Below, in pieces: positions 1 to 11,247 of a stretch of DNA of 64,000 nt. Origin of the DNA: Cyathus striatus (Eukaryota; Basidiomycota; Agaricomycetes; Agaricales; Nidulariaceae). The notes below the pieces were generated by a model, which worked only from the letters and a program-made list of their open reading frames with translations, ran no database searches and was not told the DNA's origin. Location: positions 2,046,001 to 2,110,000 of the forward strand of contig JAOVFP010000011.1 of assembly GCA_025738555.1 (NCBI GenBank). The letters are read 5' to 3'. The translations under genes were made by a program, and so were the position numbers. Every line of letters begins with the position of its first letter. Within the stretch, counting starts at the first letter, position 1.

Positions 1-1
1 C

Positions 2-3000
2 TATGTCACCATTGACGGGGTTACATGGGCCCGTGCGCATTTCCCTCACGCGAGTAACGCGCAACTTAAAGAGAATGCGTATACCCTTGTGGAATCTACC
101 ACGCATTCGTTGGGTGTAGACGTGGTCTTGCATGAAAAAGCAACCATTGGCACGCTTTTTGTGTCGAATTCCAATGGGACGTATTTTGTTGAGAGCTTGA
201 AGGATACGAATAGGAATGAGATGGGGCTTGTTGATTATGAGCGGGTGTATGGTGTTGAAGGTGTTGGAATGGCCAATGTGGTTGATAATGCTGTTGAAGT
301 TGAGAGTCGGGGGGCTAAGAAGAGGTTGAGGACGGTGATTACGTATGATGATGGGTCGTCTTGGGATTCTCTTGTGGGGCCTTCCGAGGATATTTCCGGA
401 GCTAAGATTTGTGGGTTGACGGAGGAGTGTGCTTTGCATTTGCATAGTGTTGCGGCGCCGCATAATTTTGGGAGGATATTTTCATCACCTGCCCCAGGTA
501 TTGTGATGGGTGTGGGGAATGTAGGGGCGTATTTGAAGCCTTCTGAGGAGTGTGATACGTTCCTTAGCGTTGATGCGGGTGTGAGCTGGAAGATGGTGAG
601 GAAGGATGCGTACAAGTATGAGTTTGGGGATAGTGGGAGTGTATTGGTGGCTGTTGATGATGAGAAGACGGATGTTGTTAGATATAGTTTGGATTTGGGC
701 AAGACTTGGTATGTCCTCTTTTATTTGATGGGTTGTTGCTGATGTGGTGGGAACAGGAAATCGTATGAACTGGACTTCAAGTTCCGCTCGAGAGCGCTTA
801 CGGCGCTTCCGGATTCGACTTCGCAGAAGTTTGTTCTCCTGGCTCAGGTTGCTAAGGCCGATCGGAAGAAGGGTGTGGATGGAGTTGTCGTGATTCATTT
901 GGACTTTTCACAGACTCGCACGAGGCAGTGCGGGGAAGATGATTTTGAGAGGTGGTTTGCGAAGCCGAAGGGTCAGGAGTGTTTAATGGGCCATAAGGTG
1001 TGTTTTTCTCTGTAATGGAGGGAAGGAGGGGCTGATTAGGAGGTGAACAGCAATGGTACAAGAGACGAAAGCAGGATTCGGATTGTTATGTTGGTGAGAA
1101 GTATAAGGATCCTGTTGAGCATGAGGAGAATTGTGAGTGTACGGATGCGGATTATGAGTGGTGAGTCTTTCTTTTTTTGTTTTTTGTTTTGGGTGTGTGC
1201 TGATTGGGATATAGTGATTATAACTATGTAAGGAACGGGGACAAGTGCGTTCCTGCGGGTCCTGAGCCCATTCCCGCTGGTGTCTGTCGGAATGCGGACG
1301 ATACGTATTTGGGGAGTAGTGGCTATCGGAAGATTCCTGGTAATACGTGCACTGGTGGTGTTGATAAGGCTGAGAAGGTTAACAAGAAGTGCTCTGAAGG
1401 TGTGTTTTCTTTGCGCTATCAAGTTGGTGGGTGCTGATGTGGATTGGGTAGCGCAACCTGAGGAAGGGAATGTTATTCATCAGACTTTCGAGTTTCCGGC
1501 TGCTATACAGCAGCATGCTTATTTCCCGGATTCTAAGGTGCGTTTTTTTGTCTAGGGAAATCTGATGTACTGATGGATTTATAGATGATCCTGGTTCTAT
1601 TGAAAGATCATTCGATCTGGCAATCGAGCAATGAAGGGTATACATGGGGTCAACCCGTCAAAGGACCCCGTTTCGTCGCGTTCTATCATAACAAGTACGC
1701 GAGCGACCGGGCGTATCTTATCACCGACACCGATGTATTCTATTATACGACTAATACAGGTCGGACGTGGATTAAGCAACAGGCCCCCTTACCTCCGAAT
1801 ATCTTCTCCCTCCCCATCCTGCGCTTCCATCCGAGGAGCGATTACCTCATTTGGACGGGAAGTAAAGATTGCTCGGGCAACGGGGCGTGTCATGCCGAAG
1901 CGTATTATACGACTCGCAATGGTCGTATATGGGATTTGGTCGATACGTATGTCAAGAACTGCGCTTGGGCCAAGGATGCTAGGCTTAATGCTGATCCAAA
2001 CGAGATTATATGTGAGAGTTATAAGGATAAGACGGGCAATCAGAGGTTTTTCCAGAGTGGGAATCCTCTGGAGCTTATTACTGGCCGGAACTTTTTTGCG
2101 GATAAGGAGAAGGTTTTTGATCAGGTTGTTGGGTTTGCGAAGTTTTCGGAGTATTTGGTTGTTGCTGAGGTGGGTTTTTATTCTTGGTTTGAATAAGCTG
2201 GGGCTGATTGGTGTGATAGTTGAATCCGCAGAGGCATTCGCTTAGTTTGCAGGTTTCGCTTGATGAGCAGAGGTTTGCTACTGGCCAGTTCCCGCCTAGT
2301 ATGCAACCGGAGACGCATGTGAGTGTCGGTGAATTCTGGTGGTTGAGGTATGGCTTACTGTTTTGCAGGCGTATACTGTCCTTGAATCGAGCACAAAATC
2401 GCTCTTTTTGCATATGACCATGTCGGAGCCTCCTGCGCCGTACTGGGGTTCTATCCTCAAATCCAACTCCAACGGAACGTACTTTGGCGTCTCCCTCGAC
2501 TACGTGAACCGGAACAACTATGGGTTCGTGGACTTTGAGCAGATGATTGGGCTTGATGGAATAGCGCTTGTTAATGTTGTAGGTAATCCGGACGATGCTG
2601 CTATTACTGGCCATAAGAGGTTGCAGAGCAGGATCACGAATAATGATGGTGAGTTTCGGGTACGCGTTGGGCTAGGGTTTGTGCCGATGTGATTTAGGTT
2701 CGAAGTGGAGGCCTCTTATTCCGCCTAGGAAGGATTCGCTGGGCCAGGAGTATGATTGCAAGACTACTGTGAGTTTCTGTGCGATGTACGTAGTATGATG
2801 GCTAACGTGATATTGGTAGAAATGCGCACTTCATGTTCATGGGTACACTGAGCGTTCTGATCCTAGGGCTACGTACAGTACCCCATCCGTGGTCGGACTA
2901 CTCATGGCTGTGGGCAATGTCGGCGAGTACCTCGCTCCCTACACCGACAGTGACACTTTCCTCAGCCGAGATGGAGGCCACACCTGGCAAGAAGTACACA

Positions 3001-4009
3001 AGGATCCTCACCTCTGGAAGTTCGGCGACTCCGGGTCGATCCTGATCATGGCGAACGACGAGGGCCCAACGGACCATGTGATCTTTAGCATTGACGAGGG
3101 TAATTCGTGGCGCGAGTACAAGTTCACTGAGGACAAGATGCGGGTTCGGTCAATTGTTACTGTTCCTTCGGATACGAGCCGCAAGTTTATCTTGTTTGGG
3201 TTCCCGGCTAGGGGCAATGGGGATGTTGCTGTGTATTTGGACTTTTCGTCGCTTACGAGGACTCAGTGTATGTGTTGTCATCTTTCTTTTTCGTATGTTT
3301 CGTGCTGATGTTGGTGATGCAGGCAAGTTCAATGTCAATGATCCTGGTAGTGATGACTTTGAGCTTTGGAGCCCGAGTGGGGGGCGTGATGGGGCTTGTC
3401 TCTTCGGCCGTAGGGTATGTTGGATACATTCAATCTGCTTATGGTGCTAAGTCTCCACATAGACCCTGTACCATCGTCGTGTCCGTGATAGAAACTGCTA
3501 CATTGGACTGCTGCCTAAGGTAGAGGAGAAGATTATCGAGCTGTGCGAGTGTAAGCCGGTGGATTTCGAATGGTGTGTTCCTAGAATTGTCCTCGTGAAT
3601 GTTGGCTAACGTCTGCTTTAGTGAGTTCAACTACATGAAGAACGAGAATGACGAATGCGTGCTCGTACCTGGTACAACTCCATTACCAAATGAAGAATCC
3701 TGCAAGGACGGTGAGGACTACTGGTACGAACGCACCCCATACCGCAAGAACCCCATATCGAGCTGCGAGGACGGTAATCAGATCGACCGTGGTCCTGCTC
3801 ACCAATGCCCCGGGCTGAGGTCGAAGGGCACTTGGTTCTGGATGTTCATGCTGTTCATTCCCTTCGGCTTCACTGCCTTGGTGGGCTATTACTATTATCG
3901 CCGTAGTGGATTGGCGAAAGGGTGCGTTTTTGATTCGTGTTTGTTGTACAGGCTTCGAACTTACATTATATCTAGAACAATTCGCCTCCCCGAAGATGTT
4001 GTCTTATAA
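2..4009 (+). CDS. VPS10: Vps10/sortilin-type sorting receptor, 5'-truncated by the window, 14 exons
   Basis: Type I membrane receptor that sorts vacuolar/lysosomal hydrolases at the late Golgi. Reading by eye, exons 2-708, 757-997, 1051-1160, 1215-1399, 1452-1537, 1585-2169, 2220-2318, 2369-2648, 2698-2768, 2820-3267, 3323-3414, 3463-3572, 3622-3921 and 3976-4009 join in one frame through GT-AG introns of about 45-55 nt. The end of one Vps10 domain, with its 10CC cysteine-rich tail (exons 2-4), is followed by a complete second Vps10 domain (from the HQTFEFP segment in exon 5) and its own cysteine-rich module. A single transmembrane helix ([20 protein letters not shown], near 3835-3895) is followed by basic residues. 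The N-terminus and signal peptide lie upstream of the window. Oddity: after GTIRLPED the frame stops at 4007-4009, so the cytosolic tail is far shorter than usual. A weak tail-like reading resumes near 4042 (serine/arginine-rich) if a non-consensus intron from about 3998 is used. The family is certain; integrity of the 3' end is not. Confidence 0.9.
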
Positions 4010-4440
4010 GATAATTATAACTTACCCAGTCTTCGAAGGCTACGGGTTCGTATAAAAGATCTCGTCTACGTAGCCGTGTCAGTAGAAAACCACATTCCAG
4101 CTCGTCGCTTCCCTCCTACCTAGTGATTTTAACACTTTCGCCATCGCCGCTCCTACCAGACTAAACATTCATTGTTTTTGTTAATTATAGCTATACTTAG
4201 TTTTGTTTCTCGCAAGCCCCATAGTTCGGTCATAAAGGGCATGAACAAATTTGAACCATGTTGCGCACTAACATAGACTTCGAACAGAACACTGAACCGA
4301 AATTTTTTGCTCACACTGGATAAGTCAGCGAACAATTGGTCAAAATGATCCAGTATAGCCAATCCTTAAAGTTGCGAGTAACAGTGAATGAAATGAAATA
4401 TTCGCATTTGCCAGCGAAAGGTTCAGAGCAGGTTTGTAGT
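4010..4440. other. VPS10 3' flank, no gene recognised
   Basis: No convincing coding sequence. A serine/arginine-rich reading at about 4042-4140 could be a leftover or alternative VPS10 tail exon. Short antisense frames here show no family features. Confidence 0.4.
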
Positions 4441-6807
4441 GGTAGATGAAATTCCCGTCACTGGTGACAGGAGAAGTGGGATCAATACCCAAATGAGTGC
4501 TGAGCACTTGCTGTGTCCACCCTTTCTGGCTCCTTTTCGACTCCCCTGTACCTCTTTCCTATCTCCTATATCGACGCTCGCCACTGTAAACGGGGCCCAC
4601 AGAATTTGACGTTGCCCTGTGTTTTGACGTTGCCCAAGTGACGTTGCCTGGCGTTGCATATTTAATTTTGGCGTTGCCTGGCGTTGCAGTGGCGTTGCTT
4701 GCTGAGGTCCTGTGTTCGAGTCCTGCTCGTGCACATGCTCAGTTAGTAATAAATACAACAAATTAGTAGGATTTCGCAATGAAAAATGTACCTTGCATTC
4801 ATATAATATATATTAGCACTTGATGAGGAATATGAGCCATGTATAACAGGGTATAACTTATAATCTCACAGTGAAATAAGTTGGAAATAAGTATTTTTTT
4901 CCTTTGTACACAAAATTTCTACTCTAGACAGCTTGTAGATTAGTAAATACATGATATATAGAAATAAAAGTAAAGATTTCATAGAGATACATGCACTCTA
5001 CTCATTTTTATACTAGTTGTAGAAATTGTTGAAAATCAGATTTTGACGTTGCCTGGCGTTGCCATTTGATAATTGACGTTGCCGATCCGAGAATTGACGT
5101 TGCTTGGCGTTGCCGGATGTTGCTTGACGTTGCCTGGCGTTGCGTGACGTTGCCGTGACGTTGTTGTGACGTTGCCGATTTGGACTTTTTTGTTAGATTT
5201 GGCGTTGCCGTGACGTTGCCTTTGACGTTGCTGGAGGTTTAATTTTTCCCACGCCCTCCGCCCCACCTTTGTTTATATTTGTGCGCAGTGTTCACCCCAT
5301 CCATCACTCCATCAAGCACCCTTCCTCATCGCCGCGGCACACATCAAACTTCCTTGTCATCATACTCAGCAGTGAGCAAGTTTTTTCTTATTTTGTAGCT
5401 CAATTCTTTTTCATTTTATTCAATTATTTTTGCATCACCTAATATAATTTATGACATATGTACCAGTCAATATTTCACTATGTAATTATGGTAATAAAGA
5501 TATGAAAAATGTGAATTAGATATATTTTTAAAAATATTCACTGTAACATGTACCATACTTTGTAAAGTAAGATGACTCTATATTGTAGTACAAATAGTAG
5601 ACTATGTGTTTTGTGTAAAAAAAATATCAAAAAGTGTGAGAGAAAGCATGGGAAACGATGAGCAGGAGGCAGGCAATGGTGATACACATGTGAAATTCCA
5701 AAAGAGAGGGGCGGGAGACAGTGACTTGCGGTCGAGATTTGTTAGCGAGGGTGTGGGAAGAAATCGATCGCGGGCACTTTGGCGTTGCTGTGACGTTGCA
5801 CAGCGTTGCGTGACGTTGCCATGCAGAATTGACAGGGCAACGTCAAATTCTAGTAGCCCCTGTAAACGATATCCTCCACACTCTCCTCATTATTCCTTTG
5901 TCTAATTCGAAGAACATCCGCCGCCTCGAGTTCGCTCAGTCGATCGCTACATTTATAACCGAGCTTAGTGACGCCATTCCACTTCTACCATCCCCAGTCA
6001 AGGGAATTGCATCGACAACAGCCAAGATTTTAGAGGTTTCTTTGGTAAGCTAGATATTGTGTGTAGACACGATTGTGAGGTCTAACCTATTGCTTTTAAG
6101 ACGGTTCTAAGAAACAAAGATGATGTAATGGGGCTCGCAATGTTCTCGATGGACGTCACGGAGATGGTCATCGATAGGGCTCAACGGGTTCCGATTCTGA
6201 CTTCACAATTGCAAAAGGATATTGTGAAGCTTGAAGGGTTAGTGCGCTCTTGCTATTTGAATATTTAGTAGTGTACTTTCTAATCGAGTTGTACTACAGT
6301 GTACTCAATGAGATCTCTACAATGGTCGATAAATTCCGGACACGGAACACACTCAAACGCATATTGGGTTCGAATAGCGACAAGGAAGAAATTAAGAGGG
6401 CTAAAACACGACTTTCGGATATGTTGGATGTTTTCAATGCTGCTCGTGCCGTTGAAATACAGCAAACTGCTGCAACGATCGAGCTTAGCACTGCAATCAC
6501 TAGTAGAAAGATTAACAAGCTACTGGTAAGTAATATCTTACAAAACCAAGCTCTACTGAATGTTGAAACTGTTTCTTAGATTGTCTCATCTCGGAAAACG
6601 CTACATTCAGCGGCCGTTCGTGAAAGCAGCGTGGATACCCAAGGAAAAGTTCGTTTGTTTCTTTTTTGGAATTGCTGTTGAGTCGATCGATACTAACCTG
6701 TTCACGCACAGCAATCGTCGAGGGTTCTGACTGTTTCTTATCTCACTCCTTCGGGGATAGGTCCAGAAATAGCCTTCGCTGGCACTACCGCTTTTTGTTT
6801 TTTTTAA
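4441..6807 (+). pseudogene. Cassette 1 helical-bundle gene (MLKL/HeLo-like?), start codon lost, 5' UTR split by a transposon
   Basis: Copy 1 of a four-member family. The upstream/5' UTR part (about 4441-4592) is separated from the coding part by the 4593-5859 insertion. The exons are 5892-6044, 6101-6237, 6300-6525, 6580-6648 and 6712-6807. They keep the same phases and splice sites as the intact copies, but the start codon is ATT at 5892 where the others have ATG, and no other ATG is present in exon 1. The encoded product would be about 228 residues: a proline-containing hydrophobic segment (PLLPSPVKGIAS), then amphipathic helices and a Lys/Arg-rich stretch before SDMLDVFNAARAVEIQQ. The last exon runs into the hairpin at 6758-6910. 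I infer a former four-helix-bundle protein that is now unlikely to be translated. The MLKL-N-terminus/HeLo-like assignment is a fold-style guess, as for the other copies. Confidence 0.6.
4593..5859. mobile_element. Non-autonomous TIR element, 1267 bp, 9-bp TSD, array of the word TGACGTTGCC
   Basis: Termini are GGGCCCACAGAATTTGACG on the left and, as reverse complement of the right end, GGGCTACTAGAATTTGACG; the inverted repeat continues through GTTGCCCTG. The element is flanked by the direct repeat CTGTAAACG (4584-4592 and 5860-5868). Cassettes 2-4 have the uninterrupted sequence here (CTGTAAACGATCTCC in cassette 3), so the insertion is defined by paralogous empty sites. Inside, the decamer TGACGTTGCC and its relatives (TGGCGTTGC, TGACGTTGCT) are packed at about 4602-4695, 5040-5235 and 5780-5845, leaving an AT-rich middle. 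There is no transposase frame. Nine-base duplications point to a Mutator-like origin, but the superfamily is unproven. Confidence 0.85.
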
Positions 6808-6910
6808 CATCAATGAAGCGTGAGAAAGTTTTTATTCATAACTTTCTCACGCTTCATTGATGTTAAAAAAAAAAAGCGGCAGTGCCAGCGAAGGCTATTT
6901 CTGGACCTAT
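6758..6910. repeat. Long hairpin at the 3' end of the cassette 1 helical gene
   Basis: Arms of about 70 nt (6758-6830 and 6841-6910) around a 10-nt loop. The outer stem is ATAGGTCCAGAAATAGCC...GGCTATTTCTGGACCTAT. The 5' arm is also the C-terminal coding sequence of the last exon (GIGPEIAFAGT). The inner stem (CATCAATGAAGCGTGAGAAA and its complement) is specific to this copy. Confidence 0.9.
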
Positions 6911-7581
6911 TTCCCTTTTTCATTTCGGGCCCGACTAAAGCATACGATAGATAGTATAACTTTTATTAACAACTTTACATGATGTTTGTTTGAAACAATT
7001 CATGTTGAACTCAACTCGTAGGACTTATTTGGAATCATGTTTACAATGGTTTATAGCAAATGAGTGACAATGCGCGCTTGTGCTATTATACCCTACTCTT
7101 ACATTTAATCTGACATGCCGATCTACTGTAAGGAAAGAGTCTACAAATCTATTTCGTATCAGATAATGACGCCATGTAAATGGCGCAATGGTATGAAATG
7201 GAACTGCTGTGATCAATGTACTTACAGCGCTGCGCAACCTGCGATAATTAATTGCTGTACTAGTCTCGTAATTTCCGTGATGAACATATTACTGCAGTGG
7301 AACTGGAAGATATTCTTAACAAGGTATGGTCGAGAGATGAATCGATGACACTGTACATATGGTTGGTACTATGGTAGTCGTACCAAAGGAATCACTGCTA
7401 CTTGCGTTCTATTTAATACAAAGGACAATGATGATAACCGTTTTGCAGTTGATGTACCGAACAATGTCGAATTCAATTTGCATCCTTCATGAGAATACTA
7501 AAATATTTATTCAGCAGCGTAAGGAACGGTTACCTTGGCATGGAAGAAGGGGAAGAGTAACACTTTCAAGTTTGAGCACCA
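6911..7581. repeat. Conserved cassette spacer (copy 1)
   Basis: Non-coding block shared with 11031-11247 plus 13872-14326, 18732-19018 plus 20011-20042, and 36890-37555. It includes a small palindrome (CGCCATGTAAATGGCG, near 7171) and the block ending ATGGTTGGTACTATGGTAG. No long frame is conserved between copies. Confidence 0.75.
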
Positions 7582-7674
7582 TAGGCCCCGAGGAGTTGAA
7601 CCTCTGCTACTTGCTTGAATGATCACCGGCACGCCGGCGCCGCTTGTTGTCCGCTTCGCCATAGGCGTCCGCTA
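7582..7674 (-). other. tRNA-like sequence with pol III box A and box B (cassette 1)
   Basis: On the minus strand, TGGCGAAGCGG fits the tRNA box A consensus and GGTTCAACTCC fits box B. A T-arm stem (GAGG/CCTC) and a D-arm-like stem are present, but the acceptor stem pairs at only about four positions and no normal anticodon arm forms. I read it as a tRNA pseudogene or tRNA-derived element carried in each cassette, not as a working tRNA. Confidence 0.45.
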
Positions 7675-7729
7675 CTTTTTCCCACCTGCATACGCCAGAA
7701 GAACAATACAACTGTGAGAACACCTTGTC

Positions 7730-9480
7730 AATGCGCTCCATAACGGAGAACACACTTCTTGTCTCCCCTCTCTCTGACCACTATGATCCTACGACTCCAT
7801 TGAAATCACTGGGAAATGGGCTTTGTTCACAGAGTCATAGCACTATACATCAGTGCACCCCTCATCCCTCTCGCCTAGGACTTGGAATCGTATTTGCTTC
7901 ACGCGTTTCTGAAGATTCCAGCTCGAACGTAATGATGTTAGTGTAGATGCGCTTAGGTATGATCGATGGGGATTGGGGATGTATTGGTATGTATCCTCGT
8001 CATCATAATTGGGTGAGGCTGTACTGATGACATGGTACATACGCTTTAGGGCGTGTTTTATAAATTGAAAGTATCATCAACACACATTGTTGACCGTGAC
8101 CTTTCAAGCAACTTCGTTAGGTGGCTTAGAGGGAAGGTGTACTATTCGTTTCGAACTCAATTCAAAATCCGTATACGGAGCGCCGATATACTGTATCATG
8201 AACGTTCCGGGAGAACCCTACTCTGCGCTCAGCGATGAACGTGATGTTCCTTTGACTAGTAAATCTTATCTTTGGGTCGAGTTGTCGGATGATTTAGATG
8301 GACAATGAGGCAGGTACGTCCTCTTCTCTTCCCCCTCCTTCTGCTCTTTGCATTCTCATTCATCTATCTTCATCTACATCATCCAATTACTCACTCCCTC
8401 TTCACACCTCCTCTTCGCTTCCTCATTTGTCCTTGTCCAACTCTTCATTCCCTTTCTTCTCTCTGCATTCATTCCACTAACCTACATATCACAGGAATAT
8501 GCTCGCCATGAAACACCTGAAAAAAGATATGCGTGAATCAGCTAACTACCCCACCCCTCGAAGTGTCGCGGCGGATCGCCAACATCCACTACAACGCAGA
8601 AACTGGCGTATACATTTCAGCTCTATGATCAGGTTGCTGTCGATCCACAACGCTTGTCTCAACGTCCTCGTGCATGTTCCTCAAATCAACCATTTAACAT
8701 TTCTGATGACATTGTCGGGTATCTAGAGGGAAGATGTATCCCTTCGTTTCGAACTTGTTAGAATTCATAACTTCCGTTTGAAGAGGATTCGAAAGAGTAT
8801 GAGTGTTGACTGTATTGATCGTGATGGATGATCTTTGGTGATGGATAGGATGTATCTCATTTGTTGGACCTTCTACGCTACGTGGTTGTCTCAGTCTAGT
8901 TATCTTTCCCTCTTCCCTCCTCGTTTCCTTCCTGTCTACCGGGTAACTTCTCCGTTCTTTTTCTTTTCTCCTTCTCATCGATATTATTCACTTTTGATTC
9001 TCCTTCCCATTCCTCTCAATTTTTTCCCCCTTTATTTCCTCTCTTTGCATTCGTCCCACCAAACTGACACGATACAGGCATAGATACCGCACGATACAAC
9101 TGGCCAAAGTCATGTGCTAATCAAAGAACTCTCCACACCCCTCGAGATCCGGGGGCAATTGCCGCATCCACTACTACGCAAGAAAACTCGCATGTACACC
9201 GTAACTTCTGGACCTGAGTGCTGTTGATTTATAGTACTTCCCCGATTCTGCTCGTGCGTCTTCATCCTTGCTATTATTATTTAAAGGGTTAACTAAATGG
9301 AACATATGGAAGTGCACTGGGCGGCGTAGTGGATAAGAGGATGAAAGTGCATGGAGTGGCAAATGTAAGACTTGTGGATTCGAGTGTGTATCCGTTTGGG
9401 GTTCTTATATCTCCTGTTCTTTAGATTTCGCTGATAATCCCGTGATACGATTATTTAGCTGGCCTCTGTGACGTATGGAC
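7730..9480 (+). pseudogene. GMC oxidoreductase (aryl-alcohol-oxidase-like) relic, cassette 1
   Basis: Strongly decayed copy of the GMC gene seen better at 14578-17208. Recognisable parts are the segment around 8200-8300 (matching the GSSAMNAMYLV and LLDGLED region), pyrimidine-rich intron tracts at 8300-8480 and 8890-9060, and the C-terminal segment near 9320-9400 that reads GGVVDKRMKVHGVANVRLVD. The Rossmann-fold N-terminus is largely unreadable and the frame is broken in many places. The family was inferred from alignment with the sister copies in this window. Confidence 0.6.
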
Positions 9481-9829
9481 TAGCCGAGCTAGACGCGCAA
9501 CTGATTAAGGAAAACCCGATTTTGGTGTCGGCGTCTTTTGCTACATCCGATGCTACGGCTTTGTAGGCTCGTTTGGGGGTTCTGGGGACGGCGGTTTGTC
9601 TACCGTGGCAGTTGGCTCATCTAATGACTACTGTGGTTATTCACCATGTCCGAAACTGCGTGCCTCTGCCTGGCTACACATCTGTCCTTTTTTATTTATT
9701 CTCTTTACTTCAATACTCGTTACGAGAAAGATAATTAAGCTTGAGCGCTTGAGCTTCGATGTGTAATATGCATACATGCTTGTGCGCCGGAATCATTGGA
9801 TTATTAGACTCATATTTAACAAATGGCTT

Positions 9830-10082
9830 TGTTGAGTTCATAATGCCGTTTTTCACCATAAAGGCCTTCTAGTCCACTGTATACTATAAATACTCATCTA
9901 CTATCGCCGAACCAAATATTCACTCAATACCCGAATATACTACTACAGAGCACTAGCACGGCGCTTTACAGCATTGGTGGTTTCCACCCTCTCTGGCTCC
10001 TTGTCGACTCCCCTTCACCTCTTTCATACCCCCTATATCGACGCTAGCCACTGTAAACAGTCTCCTCCACACACTTCTCGTT
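9830..10082 (+). promoter_or_regulatory. Conserved cassette upstream block with TATA box
   Basis: About 250 bp upstream of the cassette 2 helical gene that recurs at 17420-17706, 35630-35890 and, truncated, at 40540-40700. TATAAA at 9885-9890 lies about 195 bp before the ATG. A pyrimidine-rich leader ends near CACTGTAAAC. Conservation in all four cassettes suggests a promoter and 5' UTR. Its activity is inferred. Confidence 0.5.
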
Positions 10083-10969
10083 ATGCCTTCGTCTAACTCA
10101 AAGAGCATCCGTCGCCTGGAGGTCGCTCGGTCGATTACAAGTCTTATGTCCGATATTAGTGGTGCCATCCCACTTCTTCCGTCGCCAGTGAAGGGAATTG
10201 CATCTACCACTGCAAAGATCTTGGAAATTTCCTTGGTGAGCTGGACATCCCCGTAGATATGGTCTAAGAAATAACCTTGCTTCTAAAGACTGTACTCCGA
10301 AACAAGGATGATGTACAGGGGCTGGCGTTGTTCTCATTGGATGTTACAAAGATGGTCATCCATAGAGCTCAACTCATTCCCGTTCCAGACTCACAGTTGA
10401 AAGATGATATAGTGAAGCTTGAAGGGTTCGTTGGCTCTCTTATTACAACATTTACAACATTTACTGATTGCCTGTACGATAGGGTTCTCAATGAAATCTC
10501 CGAGATGATAGATAAATTCAAAACACGGAGGACATCGTTCAAATATATATTACACGCGAATAGTGACAAGGAAGATATAAAGGCAGCTAAAACGCGACTT
10601 TCGGATATGTTAAATGTTTTCAATGCTGCTCGGGCGGTCGAAAACCAACAAAGTACGGCCGAAAATGGCAAAAAGCTTAACAAGTTACTGGTAAGCAATG
10701 TCTTTCAAAACCAAGTTCTACTGAATGTTGGAACTGTTCAATTAGATTGTCTCATCTCGGAAAACGCTACATTCAGCGGCCGTTCGTGAAAACGGCGTGG
10801 ATACCCAAGGAAAAGTTCGTTTGTTTCTTTCTGGAATTGCTGTTGAATCGATCGATACTAATCTGTTCACGCACAGCAATCGTCGAGGGTTCTGACTGTT
10901 TCTTATCTCACTCCTTCGGGAATAGGTCCAGAAATAGCCTTCGCTGGCACTGCTTTATTTATTTTTTAA
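10083..10969 (+). CDS. Helical-bundle protein, cassette 2 (219 aa), possibly MLKL/HeLo N-terminal-like
   Basis: Five exons (10083-10235, 10289-10425, 10483-10690, 10746-10814, 10877-10969) with GT-AG borders join into 219 codons without a stop, from ATG to TAA. Residues 1-51 include a basic N-terminus (SKSIRRLEVARSI) and a hydrophobic, proline-flanked segment (IPLLPSPVKGIASTTAKIL). Residues 52-96 and 97-165 look like amphipathic helices, the latter with a strongly charged stretch (SDKEDIKAAKTRL). The C-terminus ends in a short hydrophobic run (AGTALFIF). Hydrophobic-helical N-termini of this sort occur in fungal NLR-like and MLKL/HeLo pore-forming proteins, but no kinase, NACHT or repeat domain follows, so the function is a guess. 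No signal peptide is evident. The last codons form the left arm of the hairpin at 10922-11030. It is the best-preserved copy along with cassette 3. Confidence 0.6.
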
Positions 10970-11030
10970 CAGCAGTTTAACAGTAAAAAAAAAATAAGGC
11001 AGTGCCAGCGAAGGCTATTTCTGGACCTAT
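10922..11030. repeat. Hairpin at the 3' end of the cassette 2 helical gene
   Basis: Shorter version of the cassette 1 hairpin. The outer stem (ATAGGTCCAGAAATAGCC and complement, continuing through TTCGCTGGCACTGC) is conserved. The inner part is different: an A/T run and a small palindrome around TAACAGCAGTTTAACAG. The stop codon of the 219-aa gene lies inside the stem-loop. Confidence 0.88.
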
Positions 11031-11247
11031 TTCCCTTTTTCATTTCGGGCTGGACTAAAACATACGATAGATAGTATAACTCTTATTAACAACTTTACAT
11101 GATGTTTGTTTGAAAAAATTCATGTTGAAATACACTCGCAGGACTTATTTGGAATCGTGCTTACAATGGTTTATAGTAAATGAGGGACAATGCCATTAAA
11201 CCCGACTCTTACGTTTAAACTGACGTGCTGATCTACCGTAAGGAAAG

